Assembly (NCBI GenBank): GCA_965238125.1 | Contig: OZ250179.1 | Location: 5,580,001 to 5,644,000, forward strand | DNA: 64,000 nt | Direction of reading: 5' to 3' | Source: UBA6623 sp965238125 | GTDB taxonomy: Bacteria; Acidobacteriota; Terriglobia; Bryobacterales; UBA6623 | In this document: piece by piece, positions 25,000 through 34,981 of the stretch | Numbering within the stretch: the stretch's first letter is position 1 | Layout: each line of letters begins with the position of its first letter | Position numbers and translations under genes: made by a program | Notes under the pieces: model-generated | Told to the model about the DNA's origin: nothing | Seen by the model: only the letters and a program-made list of their open reading frames with translations | Database searches by the model: none

Positions 25000-26665
25000 C
25001 CCGCATTTTCAATTTGATGTATGAGCTTCAGACCATCCAGCGACCTTCAGCGTCTTTATTGATAGGGGCTAGAGCCCGATAAGGACGCCATGGAGGTCAA
25101 CACCCGATGGGTGAAAAAGAAAACAAGCCGTTTCAGCTCACGTTCAATGGATTTCTCAAAGTCGATTTCCAACGATCGCGAGTCACCTCGGATGGCGGTC
25201 TGATTCTCGTTCGCGAACTGGATGAACGACTCGGACTCGGCCAGCTGATCGACGAGCATCTCAGCGACTCGCGACAAGGCTTGAACAAGAAGTTCCCGCT
25301 GGCCGATCTGCTGCGGCAGTCGGTCTACAGCCGACTCGCTGGCTACGAGGACCTCAATGACGCCGTTCGAGTATCCGCCGATCCGACCTTTCGCTTGATC
25401 GGCTCGAAAAGGAACTGGGATCGCGGAGCAGCCTTGACCTCGACACTGCATGGCTTCGAGACGGAGATGCTGGCGAGCGAAGAGAACTTGCTGGGGCTGA
25501 TGGCAGTGAACCGGGAGCTGGTCGCGCAAGCCGAAGCTCCCGACGGTTCAGACCGCGTGGTGCTCGACATGGACTCCACGGAGAGCCCCGTCCACGGCCA
25601 ACAGGAAGGCAGTGCCTACAACGGCCATTTTGAGTCCCTCTGCTATCACCCGCTGTTGCTGTTCAACCAGCACGGCGACTGCCTAGGCGCGAAGCTGCGT
25701 CCCGGCAACGTGCACAGCGCCGAGGACTGGGACGAGCTGCTACTGCCGGAGATCGAACGACAACAGGCGGAGGGCAAACAGGTGACGTTCCGCGCCGACG
25801 CCGCCTTCGCCAAGCCCGAGATCTACGAGGCGATGGAGGAGCGCGGCGTGGACTACGTGATTCGCATCCCGGCGAACAAGAGCCTGGAGCTGGAGATCGA
25901 GGACATCCTGTTTCGGCCACCGGGTAGGCCGAACGCCAAGCCCCTAGTGCGCTACAAGAGTTTTCGCTATCAGGCCGAGAGCTGGTCGAAGGCAAGGCGA
26001 GTTGTCGCCAAGGTCGAGCATCACCAGGGCGAACTATTCCCGCGCGTCGGATTTGTCGTGACGAGCATGAGCTTGCCGAGCCGCTCGGTCGTACGGTTCT
26101 ACAACAAGCGCGGCACGGCGGAGCAGTGGATCAAGGAAGGCAAACAGGCCACGCACTGGACCCGCTTGTCGTGTCACCGCTTCCGGGCCAACGAGGTACG
26201 GCTGCAACTCAGCGTGCTGGCCTACAACCTGGGCAACCTGTGGCGGCGGCTCGGGCTGCCGCAGCGAATCAAAAGCTGGTCGCTAACGAGTTTGCAACAC
26301 AGGTTGATGAAGACCGGCGGTCGGCTGGTCAAGCATGCTCGCTACTACTGGTTGCTGCTGGCGGAGGGGCATCTGAACCGGCGGCTGTTCGGTGACATGC
26401 TGCATAGGATCTGGGCGCTGCCTGTGCCGGGTGGGTAGCGTTGCCCGGGCGAGGATCAACAGTTTTTGGCTCCAAAAAGGTTTCGCAGGGAGCAGTGTCG
26501 GCCGGAGCGCCGTTCAGTCCGCTCAATCAACGTCTGTGAGCGGACGGACGAGCCCTGGCGCCTACCGGCGGAGGTGATGTGCAGGGTTCAGCGCGAAAAG
26601 ACGTGGTATTCGGCGCAGCGGGGGTGTATCCTGTGACCGTGCCAGGGCCAAAATGGAAATCCTGG
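25000..26665 (+). mobile_element. IS1380-family insertion sequence, copy 2 (complete)
   Basis: A complete 1666-base element. The left end is CCCGCATTTTCAATTTG at 25000 and the right end is the complement of CCAGGATTTCCATTTTGG ending at 26665, an imperfect terminal inverted repeat of about 17 bases. Five-base target copies CTTGA flank it at 24995-24999 and 26666-26670. It encodes one transposase and has about 227 non-coding bases after it. It is nearly identical to copy 4 (59814-61479). Confidence 0.92.
25107..26438 (+). CDS. IS1380-family transposase
   Basis: A 443-residue transposase in the DDE_Tnp_1 superfamily. Blocks that fit the family are VLDMDSTESPVHGQQEG (first catalytic aspartate), FRADAAFAKPEIY (second, in the RADAAFA stretch), and YNKRGTAEQWIKEGK near 330 holding the final glutamate. 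These residue assignments are by pattern. The ATG at 25107 (MGEKENKPFQ) is preceded by GGAGG about a dozen bases upstream. It differs from copy 4 at only a handful of positions (for example DFQRSRV against DFQGSRV, SVLAYN against SVRAYN), which implies a recent burst. Confidence 0.93.
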   Translation: MGEKENKPFQLTFNGFLKVDFQRSRVTSDGGLILVRELDERLGLGQLIDEHLSDSRQGLNKKFPLADLLRQSVYSRLAGYEDLNDAVRVSADPTFRLIGSKRNWDRGAALTSTLHGFETEMLASEENLLGLMAVNRELVAQAEAPDGSDRVVLDMDSTESPVHGQQEGSAYNGHFESLCYHPLLLFNQHGDCLGAKLRPGNVHSAEDWDELLLPEIERQQAEGKQVTFRADAAFAKPEIYEAMEERGVDYVIRIPANKSLELEIEDILFRPPGRPNAKPLVRYKSFRYQAESWSKARRVVAKVEHHQGELFPRVGFVVTSMSLPSRSVVRFYNKRGTAEQWIKEGKQATHWTRLSCHRFRANEVRLQLSVLAYNLGNLWRRLGLPQRIKSWSLTSLQHRLMKTGGRLVKHARYYWLLLAEGHLNRRLFGDMLHRIWALPVPGG

Positions 26666-26755
26666 CTTGATGGGCTGTTGTCGCGGAAGACATGTCGCCA
26701 TGATTGGCGACACGGCACGCAAGGATGCGTACGCCACGTCGAGGCTGCCAATGGC

Positions 26756-29700
26756 TTACTCGGCTTGCGGCCGCGCCAAGAAAGCAAGAGACTCCTTCTT
26801 CTCCGGTATAGGCGCGCCGTCACGAAGCGTCACCTGCCCCGTCCCGCCCGCGTGAATCCGTTCGCCCGGCAACAGCGCGCCAACAAGATTGAGCGGGTCA
26901 GCGGCGGCGACCGTGATCTCCTCGCCATCCGGTTGCGAGCGCTTCACCGAACGGAGAAGCTCGAGCGCTTCGGGCAAGGCGAACTGTTCCCCGACGAAAG
27001 CCGCCGCGAAACGACCGCCGCGCACTTCGCCCCGAGCCTCCATCCGCCGCAGCACCAGCAAGAGGTCCCGCCAGGGCGGAGACAGAGATTCCCGCCGCGC
27101 CAAGTCGCGAAAGACCACGCCCCAGCGCTTCAGCAATTGACGCGCGAAGGCTTCAACCGGGTCGGCCGGCGGGCGCGTCGCCTTTTCATTTTCAGCGGTC
27201 TCGGTTGGGACGGCGGCGGTCGGCTCTTTGACCGGTTTCGGGGGCGAGGGGTCGTCCGGCTCGTCGGCCTCCACACCGGCCCCGCTCTCGACCGTCTCGG
27301 CCAGCAAGGCCCAGCGTCCCGCCGCATGCCGGGGACGCGCGTGTCGGCCGCGTCCCTCGCCCCTTCGCCGCTTCGGGTCGAGCAGCGACCGCAGATTCTC
27401 GAAACCGTCGGCGGTCACCAACCCCGCCGCCGTCAGCTCCCAGAGGCCATCTTCCACTTCGCTGGGCAACCGGCCCGTTGCCCGCGCGAGATCCGTGAAA
27501 AACGAGGCTCCGCGCTGTCGAAGAGCCGCCAGCACGGCGCGCGCGGCGTGCGACAAAGCCTGTTCGGCTTGCGAGGTTTCCTCTGACGACGCTACCGGGC
27601 CGAGCAACCGCGCCGCGTCCTCGCGCAAGAACAAGGCCAGCGGCGCCGCCCGCGTCGGGCGCACACGTCTTTGCGGCCCCGACGAAGCGTCGGTCTCGGT
27701 TGTTTCCTCCGCCGACGCCGCGCGCGGCGCAAAGGCCGGGTGCGGAGACAGCCTCCCCCACCCCACTTCGCCCGCCAGACAGAGGCGATCGAGAAACTCC
27801 GGCTTGTAGTCGGCGACGCGGGCGGGCAAGATCGACGACTCCCAGGCCCGCCCCGGGAGCTTCATATCCTTCGAGCTGACGAATGACTTGCAGCGTTCCG
27901 TCGACGCCGTACAACCGAGCCCCCGAGGCAACCCTCTGCCAACGGCACAGATAGCGCATGAAATCGGCTGTTGAAACCGGCTCGATCTTCGCGCCGTAAC
28001 CGCCCCAGCGTCAGCCGATGAATCCGCGCCAGCAAACGCCGGTTCGCCCACTCGATCTCCCCCGCCGCGAGGCCCGGCGAAAACCTACCGCGCAAGACTT
28101 GCCCCTCTGATTCCAATTGAATCAGCGCGGCCTCGATGGTCGCGCCCGGCAGCGCCAGTCTTTGAGAAAGCTCCGCCGCCGTCGCCGGCCCCGTCGAATC
28201 CAGCCAACCCCGCAGCATCTCCGCCGCCGCGGCTTCCCGCGATTCCGGCAGCGGCCGCGAAGGCGCAACAGCCGCGATCGCGGGGTCCATCACGGCATCC
28301 GGATACGCGATGCGAGCCAACAGCCGCCGCTCGGCGGCGACCCAAAACTCCGCCCCATCAACCCGCAGCCGCGTCGCCCGCCGCTCGGCGCTAAGCTCGG
28401 CGAAAAACTCTTCCCACTCCGGCGTCGGCGGCAGCGCAATGAGCGTCAGCAAAGCGTCGTGCAACTCGTCGGCGTCGCGCACCGCCGGCCAGGCCTCGTC
28501 GGCGACTAAGGCGATGGCTTCAGCGTCAAGCGCTCCCGGACCCTCGACCATATCGGCGGCCAGAGTGCGGCGCATTTGCACGGCCCGCGCGCGGCGTTCC
28601 TCGAGCGGTGCGTCGTCGAGGAAGGCGTAGGGGTTGGCGTTCAGGATTTCATGGCAAAACGGCGACGGCTCGGCGGTATCGACGGCAACGGTTCGGACTC
28701 GGCCTTGCTCGATGGCTTCGACAAGCTTCTTGAGCCCGGCCAGGTCCATCGCCTCATGCAGGCAGTTGGCGATCGTTTCGGCGACGACCGGGTGGTCGGG
28801 GATGCGGACTTCGCCGGCCAGGTTTTCCGCGCAAGCGGCTTGATCGGGAAACACCGCCGCCAGCATGTCCTCGGCCCGCATGCGCTGAATCGGCGGCGGC
28901 ACTTTCCGTCCGCCCGAGAAACGCAGGATGGCCAGCGACCGCGCCAAGTTCCAACGCCAGCGCACCGTAAACATCGGCGCCGCGAGCAACGCCTGTTTCA
29001 AGACTGCCTCGACGGTCGCCGACTTGAGAAATTCGAAAACCAACTCCAGCGGAAAGGCGTGCTGTTCGCTGAGCGAAATATTGATGCCGTTGTCGGTCGC
29101 GGCGGCCTGCAATTCCACGTTGAACGAGCGGCAAAAGCGCTTGCGCAACGCCAGCCCCCAAGCGCGGTTGAGGCGTGCGCCGAAGGGCGCATGAATGACC
29201 AGCTGCATGCCCCCCGATTCGTCAAAGAACCGCTCGGCCACGACCACCTGCTGCGTCGGCAGCACCCCGAGAGCCTTCGCCGCCGCGCGAACATAGGCGA
29301 TCGCTTGCTCCGCTCCCGCCCGGTCAAGCGCGCATTCCTCGGTCAAAAAGCGCATGGCCTCCGCGCCGGGTTCCGCCGCGCGCTCGTCGTAGCGCTGCTC
29401 GATCTCGTCACGGATCGCGCTGAATTCATCGGAGAGCTCGGCCGTTCGGCCCGGAGCTTCGCCGCGCCAAAACGGGATATTCGGGGCCGCTCCGTGAGCG
29501 TCCTCGACGCGCACCCGCCCCGGCTCGATGCGGCGAATACGCCACGATGTCGTCCCCAAAAGAAACACATCGCCCGCCATGCTTTCGATTGCGAAATCCT
29601 CGTCGAGCATCCCGACCTTCGTGCCCTCGGGCTCGGCGACCACCACGTATTGCGCGCTGTCGGGAATTGCGCCACCCGAGGTGATCGCCGCCAACCGCGC

Positions 29701-31314
29701 TCCGCGCCGAGGGCGCAGGCGATGGTTGACTTGGTCGCGATGTAGATAAGCCGTGCCGTGGCCGCGAACCGTCGCAATGCCCTCCGAGAGCATCTCGATG
29801 ACATCGTCAAAAGCCGCTCGTTCCAGATCGCGATAGGGGTAAGCCCCACGAACGAAATCGAAAAGTTCGTCCTCGCCGAATTCTTCGCAGGCCGCCATCG
29901 CGACGATCTGCTACGCCAAGATATCGAGCGGCGCGGTGGGGATCTCCGTGCGGTCCAACCGCCCCGCGCGAATCGCTCGCACCAATGCCGCGCATTCGAT
30001 CAATTCGTCGCGCGTCGTGGCGAACAAACGCCCTTTCGGCATCGCTCCAACCCAGTGCCCGGAGCGGCCTACCCGCTGCAGCGCCACGGCGATCGAGCGC
30101 GGCGAGCCGATTTGGCAGACCAGGTCGATCGTTCCCACATCGATGCCCAACTCGAGCGACGCGGTGGCGACCACGGCCCGCGCCTGTCCGCTCTTGAGTT
30201 GCCGCTCGGCGTCCAGCCGCAGCGGACGCGAGAGACTGCCGTGGTGGGCCAGCACGACGCCTTCGCCGAGCCGCTCCTCGAGATGATGCGTCACACGCTC
30301 GGCCAGCCGCCGCGTGTTGACGAAAACGAGAGTCGTGCGATGAGCTTCGATCAGCGCCGTGACGCGGTCATAGATCTCGGCCCACATCTCGTTGCTCGCC
30401 ACCGGCCCCAGTTCATCGGAGGGCACCTCGACAGCGAGATCCATTTCACGATGACGGCCTATTTGGATGATCCGGGCGCAATCGTTGGGACCATGGAAAA
30501 ATGGGGACTGTACCGAGCGCCGACCGAGAAGGTTCGTCCGATTCAATAGCTCACCCGGCGCGACGTGGACTGTCCCCGATTTTTCCACCTCCGCGTCTCC
30601 GCCGAGCTCGGAAAATCGCCGGCTCAGAAAGCGAGCAACCTCGTCGATCGGCTTGACCGTCGCCGACAGACCGATGCGCTGCAACCCGCGTCGTTCCCGC
30701 CCCTCGCCGTTCGACGACGACGACCGCTCTTCTTGGTGCGCAAGCCGTTCGAGCCGCTCGAGCGACAGCGCCAGATGCGACCCTCGTTTGTCGTCGGCCA
30801 CGGCGTGGATTTCGTCAACGATCACGGTTCGCGCGGCAGCCAACATGCGGCGACTTTTCTCCGCCGTCAGCAGGATGAAAAGCGACTCCGGCGTGATAAC
30901 AAGGATGTGCGGCGGCTTGGCGACCATCTTTTGCCGCTCCCAAGCCGGGGTGTCCCCCGTCCGCACCGCCGTGCGGACGCGCGGCAAGTCGAGCCCCTGC
31001 TTCGCCGCCAATTCGTAGATCTCCTCGAGCGGCTGCTCGAGATTTTTGTGAATGTCGTTGCTGAGCGCCTTGAGCGGAGAAACATAGACCGCCCGGGTGC
31101 GGTCTTCGAGAGTGCCGGCGCGCGCCTCGCGAATCAACTCATCGAGGCAGATCAAAAACGCCGCCAGGGTTTTTCCCGAGCCCGTCGGCGCCGAGATGAG
31201 TACGTCCCGCCCCGAGTGGATCTCAGGCCAGCCGAGCTGCTGCGGTTCCGTCGCGCCCGCGAAGCGCTCAGCGAACCACTGCCCAACAAGAGGATCAAAG
31301 TCGGGAAGGGGCAT
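26756..31314 (-). pseudogene. lhr: Lhr-type large ATP-dependent helicase, multiply disrupted
   Basis: Lhr is a superfamily 2 DNA helicase implicated in repair. The N-terminal block (start 31314) has Walker A APTGSGKT and the DEIH box (VIVDEIHAVADD), with RVGRSGHW as motif VI. Then comes an amber codon (TAG at 29911-29913, in frame, where relatives have a glutamine codon: LDILA*QIVAMAACEE). The middle block continues in the same frame from 29898. Two further single-base insertions, near 27987 and near 27856, shift the frame: LRREIEPVS-type sequence can only be read across three frames before AWESSILPARVADYK. The C terminus (ADPLNLVG) is intact. A repeat element also lies inside the coding sequence at 30493-30589. 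The gene cannot make the full protein unless some of these are errors. Confidence 0.88.
30493..30589. repeat. MITE-like palindrome inserted within lhr
   Basis: The ends TGGAAAAATGGGGACTGT (plus strand, from 30494) and its near complement (ACTGTCCCCGATTTTTCCA) form terminal inverted repeats. The interior shares TACCGAGCGCCGACCGA and GGCGCGACGTGGACTGT with copies at 39048 and 42730. Lhr relatives have no equivalent of the roughly 30 residues it encodes (EKSGTVHVAPGELLNRT and following), and the helicase reading frame stays open through it. Confidence 0.72.
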
Positions 31315-31385
31315 CGTCCGCGAGCGGCTTCATTGTAGCTGAGCGGGTGGAGGGAGCTTGAGCGGGATGTCGGCTTCCTCACGCA

Positions 31386-32873
31386 TCATCGCGCCGTGTC
31401 CGCCCGCTCCACCCCAAAGGCCCTGTCAATCGGCCCCAGCATCGCCTCCACATGAGGCGCGGGCGGCGGAGTGGTCAGCCGGCTGACCCCAAAAAGCGCG
31501 GTCGCGGCCGCCGCCAGCCCCCAAGCACCGGGATGCACGCCCCCGTCCCACCACCAGCCGTTATAGGCCGCGATCATGACTACGTTTCCCGTGACAATCG
31601 AGGCGATCGCTCCGGCCGCCGTCGCGCTCCGCCATCGCAGGCCGAACCAAAGCGTTGGAATCAGCGTAATGTAGCCCGAAAACGCCACGCCCGCGATGCT
31701 GAAGATCGACGCCGGGCGCGCCGCCGCGATCAGGAAGGAGCAGCCGCCCAGCGCGACCCCGAACACACGGCCCAACACGACTTGGCGGCGCGCCGAAAGC
31801 CCGCCCACCACATCCCGCGTCAGCATCGAGGAAAGCGTCAGGATCTGGGCGTCGAGCGTTGACATGACGGCCGCCAGGATCCCGGCCAGCGCCAACCCCT
31901 GCATCCAAGGACCAAGATGGTTTTGGATCAACAGGGGGAAAACTTGATCCGACTCGCGCCCTTGAAAATCGGCGAACTCGAGCCTTCCCCACAGGCCCAA
32001 CACGGTCGCGAACAGAAACAACAGCGTCATCAGAAACGGGTAGAAGCGGACCGAGTTCTTGAGCGACGTCGCATCCTTCGCCGCGAAAACACGGATCAAC
32101 ATATGAGGGAACGAGATCACCGCGAAGGCCATCACGACAGCCCAGGAAGCCCAGTTAACCGCGTCGAAAGGCGGGCTATTCGGCGTCATCAACAGATGCG
32201 GGAAGCGCCGTTCGACCTCGCCGGCAGCCGCCGCCACGCCCCCGAAATCGGCCGTAATCGCAAAGAACGCGAAGATCAGGAACAGAGCGAAGACTGCCCC
32301 TTGAAAGACGTTCGTCCACATCGTCGCCCGCATCCCGCCGAGACTCGTATAGAGCACCGTAATGATCAGGATGCCCGCCGCGGCGGCTTCGAACGAAACC
32401 GTTTGGCGGGTGAAGACATCGACCGCCAGCCCAACGCCCGAAACTCCCGTCACCATGTAGGCCAGCGTGTAGACGAAATAGACGGCGAACATCACGCGCC
32501 CCAGCGTTGGGCTGTTCAAGCGCCGGGCGTACAGCTCCGCCGGAGTCACCGCGCCGGTTTGCTTGGCTGCGATCCAGGCCGGGTAGCCGATGGCGTAGAA
32601 AGTCAGCGGCACCGCGAAGGCCACAATCGCCGCGTTGTAGCCGAAAACGCCGATCCCTTGGTGATAGGCCATCCCCGGAATGCCCATCAGCAGGAAGGGC
32701 GTGACGTTCGTCCCCAGCAGCGCCATGAAAAGGACCACCGACTTCGCCGTGCGCCCGCCGAGGAAGTAGTCTTCGGGTGTGGCCGAGGTCCGCCGAAACG
32801 CCGCCGTGCCGATCAGCACCAGCGCCGCGAAGTAGGCGACCACGACGACGAGTTGGATCGTCGCCGCGCTCAC
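31386..32873 (-). CDS. sodium:solute symporter family protein
   Basis: A 495-residue integral membrane transporter of the SSS family, which couples uptake of a solute to sodium. It has about 13 hydrophobic segments. EDYFLGGR after the first helix and the later GPWMQGLALAGILAAVMSTLDAQ pattern (split here: GILAAVMSTLDAQILTLSS) are family signatures. The start is GTG at 32873, which overlaps the stop of the small upstream gene by four bases (GTGA). A longer frame would begin inside that gene. The substrate is not predictable from sequence; relatives carry sugars, amino acids, or pantothenate. Confidence 0.92.
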   Translation of the reverse strand: MSAATIQLVVVVAYFAALVLIGTAAFRRTSATPEDYFLGGRTAKSVVLFMALLGTNVTPFLLMGIPGMAYHQGIGVFGYNAAIVAFAVPLTFYAIGYPAWIAAKQTGAVTPAELYARRLNSPTLGRVMFAVYFVYTLAYMVTGVSGVGLAVDVFTRQTVSFEAAAAGILIITVLYTSLGGMRATMWTNVFQGAVFALFLIFAFFAITADFGGVAAAAGEVERRFPHLLMTPNSPPFDAVNWASWAVVMAFAVISFPHMLIRVFAAKDATSLKNSVRFYPFLMTLLFLFATVLGLWGRLEFADFQGRESDQVFPLLIQNHLGPWMQGLALAGILAAVMSTLDAQILTLSSMLTRDVVGGLSARRQVVLGRVFGVALGGCSFLIAAARPASIFSIAGVAFSGYITLIPTLWFGLRWRSATAAGAIASIVTGNVVMIAAYNGWWWDGGVHPGAWGLAAAATALFGVSRLTTPPPAPHVEAMLGPIDRAFGVERADTAR

Positions 32874-33100
32874 CGGGGCTCCTTCCAAATACGCCCCGTC
32901 AAGTAGAAAAGCAGCCCCCAGGCCAAGCCGATCCAACCGAGGTGGTAGGCCAGGTCGCCGGGCAGCCAACCCCACAAGAGCACCCCCCCGCCGCCGTGGT
33001 TAAAGGGGTCTACGTGCAGAGCCAGCAGCAGGCCGGCGGCGGACCAAAAGATGCGGTGGCGGGTCATTTTCGCGGTCGGAGCCTGACTAGGCGTCGTCAA
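32870..33100 (-). CDS. small membrane protein paired with the symporter (DUF3311-like)
   Basis: A 76-residue protein with two hydrophobic segments (about residues 16-26 and 52-69), ending GRIWKEPR. Its stop TGA at 32870-32872 overlaps the GTG of the symporter gene, so translation is coupled. Small two-helix proteins with histidine/aspartate (LHVDPF) and a YHLGWI-type second helix are commonly co-encoded with SSS symporters in several phyla and may help assembly. The ATG at 33100 is used; an in-frame ATG at 33067 is the alternative start. Confidence 0.7.
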   Translation of the reverse strand: MTTPSQAPTAKMTRHRIFWSAAGLLLALHVDPFNHGGGGVLLWGWLPGDLAYHLGWIGLAWGLLFYLTGRIWKEPR

Positions 33101-33193
33101 AAGCGGACCAATTCAACCTTGAATCGTATATCCCGAAGGAGGGTGAGGGAGGGGCCGAGACGACCAAGGTTTCGAGATCTCGCCACCGGGCAG

Positions 33194-33934
33194 TCACAGC
33201 TCAATCACTTCGGAAGAAGCTCTTCCGATGAGCGATCGCACAAAGTTTTCGAATGTGAGATCCGGGGACGGTTCTCGATAGGCCCCCTTCTGAGCACCGT
33301 CAGGGTCGACCGCGATCAGACAAGCGGCGTCAAACATCCCGTCGAGCACCAACCGATGAAGCAGGATCTCGTAGCGCCTCACGTATGAAGAGTTCCGGAA
33401 CTCCTCGCAAACCTGAAAATGCGGTTCGCGCACCCTTACGCTTTTCGTGGATTTTTCCGTGTCCTCGAACAGCATAAGGTAGCCCATCCACGGTCTGGCG
33501 GAACGAGAGTACATACCTTCCCGGAAAGCAGCTCGAGAATCGACTGCGAGACCGATCGCTTCCTCGGCACGGTTGTTGAAATTGTTACCCAGCGATCCGA
33601 CTTGGGATTTCAATTCCAGCGCCGCAATCAATTTTCGCTCTCTGACAAGCAACAGATCCCATTGCTTTTGGCTGCGGTACCAACCGGGTAGTCCGCGCCG
33701 CTTGGCCGAAAACACAGATGCTTTCGGGAAGCCGCACTGTACCAGCCGTTTCCCCAGAAGGGAAGAAAATCCATCCATCTGGGCGCCGCCGGTCACCGCC
33801 GCCCTCTGTCCCGTATCTGTGACGGCCGCGTTGGCGCGGTGTTTCTTCGCCTGTCCCTTCCGGACAACCCAGAAGCGACGGACCGCCCTTCGCAGTTGTC
33901 CGTCCAGATTGAGGCTTGCGGAATCAGGTTTCAC
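33194..33934 (-). CDS. type II restriction endonuclease, XhoI/PaeR7I-like
   Basis: A 246-residue endonuclease, close to the known size of PaeR7I and XhoI, whose family cuts CTCGAG. The start is GTG at 33934, overlapping the end of the methyltransferase gene; a longer reading into that gene is unlikely. The PD-(D/E)xK core is visible as WDLLLVRERKLIAALELKS, with Asp93, Glu107 and Lys109, followed by QVGSLGNNFNNRAEEAIG, the most recognisable block of this group. CTCGAG is assigned by family resemblance only. Its gene is translated just downstream of its methyltransferase. Confidence 0.85.
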   Translation of the reverse strand: MKPDSASLNLDGQLRRAVRRFWVVRKGQAKKHRANAAVTDTGQRAAVTGGAQMDGFSSLLGKRLVQCGFPKASVFSAKRRGLPGWYRSQKQWDLLLVRERKLIAALELKSQVGSLGNNFNNRAEEAIGLAVDSRAAFREGMYSRSARPWMGYLMLFEDTEKSTKSVRVREPHFQVCEEFRNSSYVRRYEILLHRLVLDGMFDAACLIAVDPDGAQKGAYREPSPDLTFENFVRSLIGRASSEVIEL

Positions 33935-34943
33935 GTCGCCGGTGGGTTTCGATCTTCGCGGTGCTGAATAACGAGGACGTTTCGTTGACGATGCGTTTCG
34001 CGGCCTGGTCGAAATAGACGTCGTCGACTTCCCAACCAACGCTGTTTCGACCTGATTTCGCGGCGGCTATTGAAGTGGTTCCGCTCCCCAAGAAAGGATC
34101 CAGCACCGTGTCCCCGACAAAGCTGAACATGCGAATCAACCGCGCGGCAAGCTCGAGCGGGTACGGGGCCGGGTGATTTCTGGTCGAGGCTCCGGTTAAC
34201 CCGGTCCAGATCTGTTGAAACCACAGTCGATGACTATCGCTCGGGATAACACTCAACACTCTCTTCGCTTCGCTCGGCTTACGATAGCCCCCGGGTTTCC
34301 TTTCCATGAGAATAAACTCAATGTCGTTCTTGATCACCGCGTTCGGCTCGTAGGGCTTGCCGAGAAAACCGCCCGAGCCCTCGACCTCGTAAACCGCGTT
34401 CGCGATTTTGTGCCAAATGATCGGAGCAAGGTTATCGAAACCCATGCCCCGGCAGCGTTCCTGGATCGAGGCGTGAAGTGGAACGACGGTGTGCCGGCCG
34501 CCGTTTTTACGGCGCGAAAGACACACGTCTCCAACGACGCAGATCAGCCTGCCGCCCGGCACCAGTGCGCGGAGACACTGCGCCCAAACCTTGTCAAGCT
34601 CGGCCAGGAATTCCTCGTAGTCCTGGATATGTCCCATCTGCTCATCGGAGTGACGATATTGCTTGAGCGTCCAATACGGGGGCGACGTGACGACGAGGTG
34701 GACGCTTTCCGGCGCGAGGCCGAACATCCAGCGCGAGTCACCCAAGTGAAGATGATGTTCAGTGGGAACCTTATCGACCGCGGCGGCAATGGCGGAAACG
34801 GCTTCAGGGTCTTTGGCGAGTTTCGGTATTTCGGTCTGAGGATTGGAAAGTCCACGCATGCCGGCTGGCAGGTACTGCGTCAGGTCATGCTCTTGCCCGA
34901 GATCGCGGAGAGCGCGAACCGGCTCTTGTACAGTTTCAGCCAC
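33924..34943 (-). CDS. DNA methyltransferase of a type II restriction-modification system
   Basis: A 339-residue beta-class amino-methyltransferase that should protect host sites against the neighbouring endonuclease. Motif IV is TSPPYW (86-91), consistent with an N6-adenine or N4-cytosine enzyme, and motif I is DPFLGSGTTS near residues 288-297. Motif I following IV is the beta order. The ATG at 34943 starts MAETVQEPVRALRD. The gene ends at 33924, 11 bases into the endonuclease gene. Methylase upstream of nuclease in one transcript is the usual way these pairs ensure protection first. Confidence 0.88.
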   Translation of the reverse strand: MAETVQEPVRALRDLGQEHDLTQYLPAGMRGLSNPQTEIPKLAKDPEAVSAIAAAVDKVPTEHHLHLGDSRWMFGLAPESVHLVVTSPPYWTLKQYRHSDEQMGHIQDYEEFLAELDKVWAQCLRALVPGGRLICVVGDVCLSRRKNGGRHTVVPLHASIQERCRGMGFDNLAPIIWHKIANAVYEVEGSGGFLGKPYEPNAVIKNDIEFILMERKPGGYRKPSEAKRVLSVIPSDSHRLWFQQIWTGLTGASTRNHPAPYPLELAARLIRMFSFVGDTVLDPFLGSGTTSIAAAKSGRNSVGWEVDDVYFDQAAKRIVNETSSLFSTAKIETHRRRET

Positions 34944-34981
34944 GCTGGTCTATTCTCTCAAAAAACGTGAGCACTGCCGGC

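Larger units (their letters stand above)
24761..26744. mobile_element. MITE-like element with 58-base inverted arms, split by an IS1380 copy
   Basis: Arms at 24761-24818 and 26687-26744 are inverted copies of each other with only a few mismatches (CCTCGACGTGGCG at both outer ends). Without the insertion at 25000-26665 and its 5-base duplication, the two arms would be about 197 bases apart, giving an element of about 313 bases with no coding capacity I can see. The same 58-base arm occurs alone at 6594-6651. This looks like a nonautonomous inverted-repeat element into which an insertion sequence later landed. Confidence 0.65.

Noticed and set aside
28576..29745. Plus-strand open frame of 389 codons
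   Set aside because: It is antisense to the lhr middle block. The minus-strand frame carries clear helicase-family sequence, so the plus frame is a shadow.
31917..32906. Plus-strand open frame of 329 codons opposite the symporter
   Set aside because: The transmembrane pattern and family motifs lie on the minus strand. The plus frame is an Arg/Gln-rich shadow.
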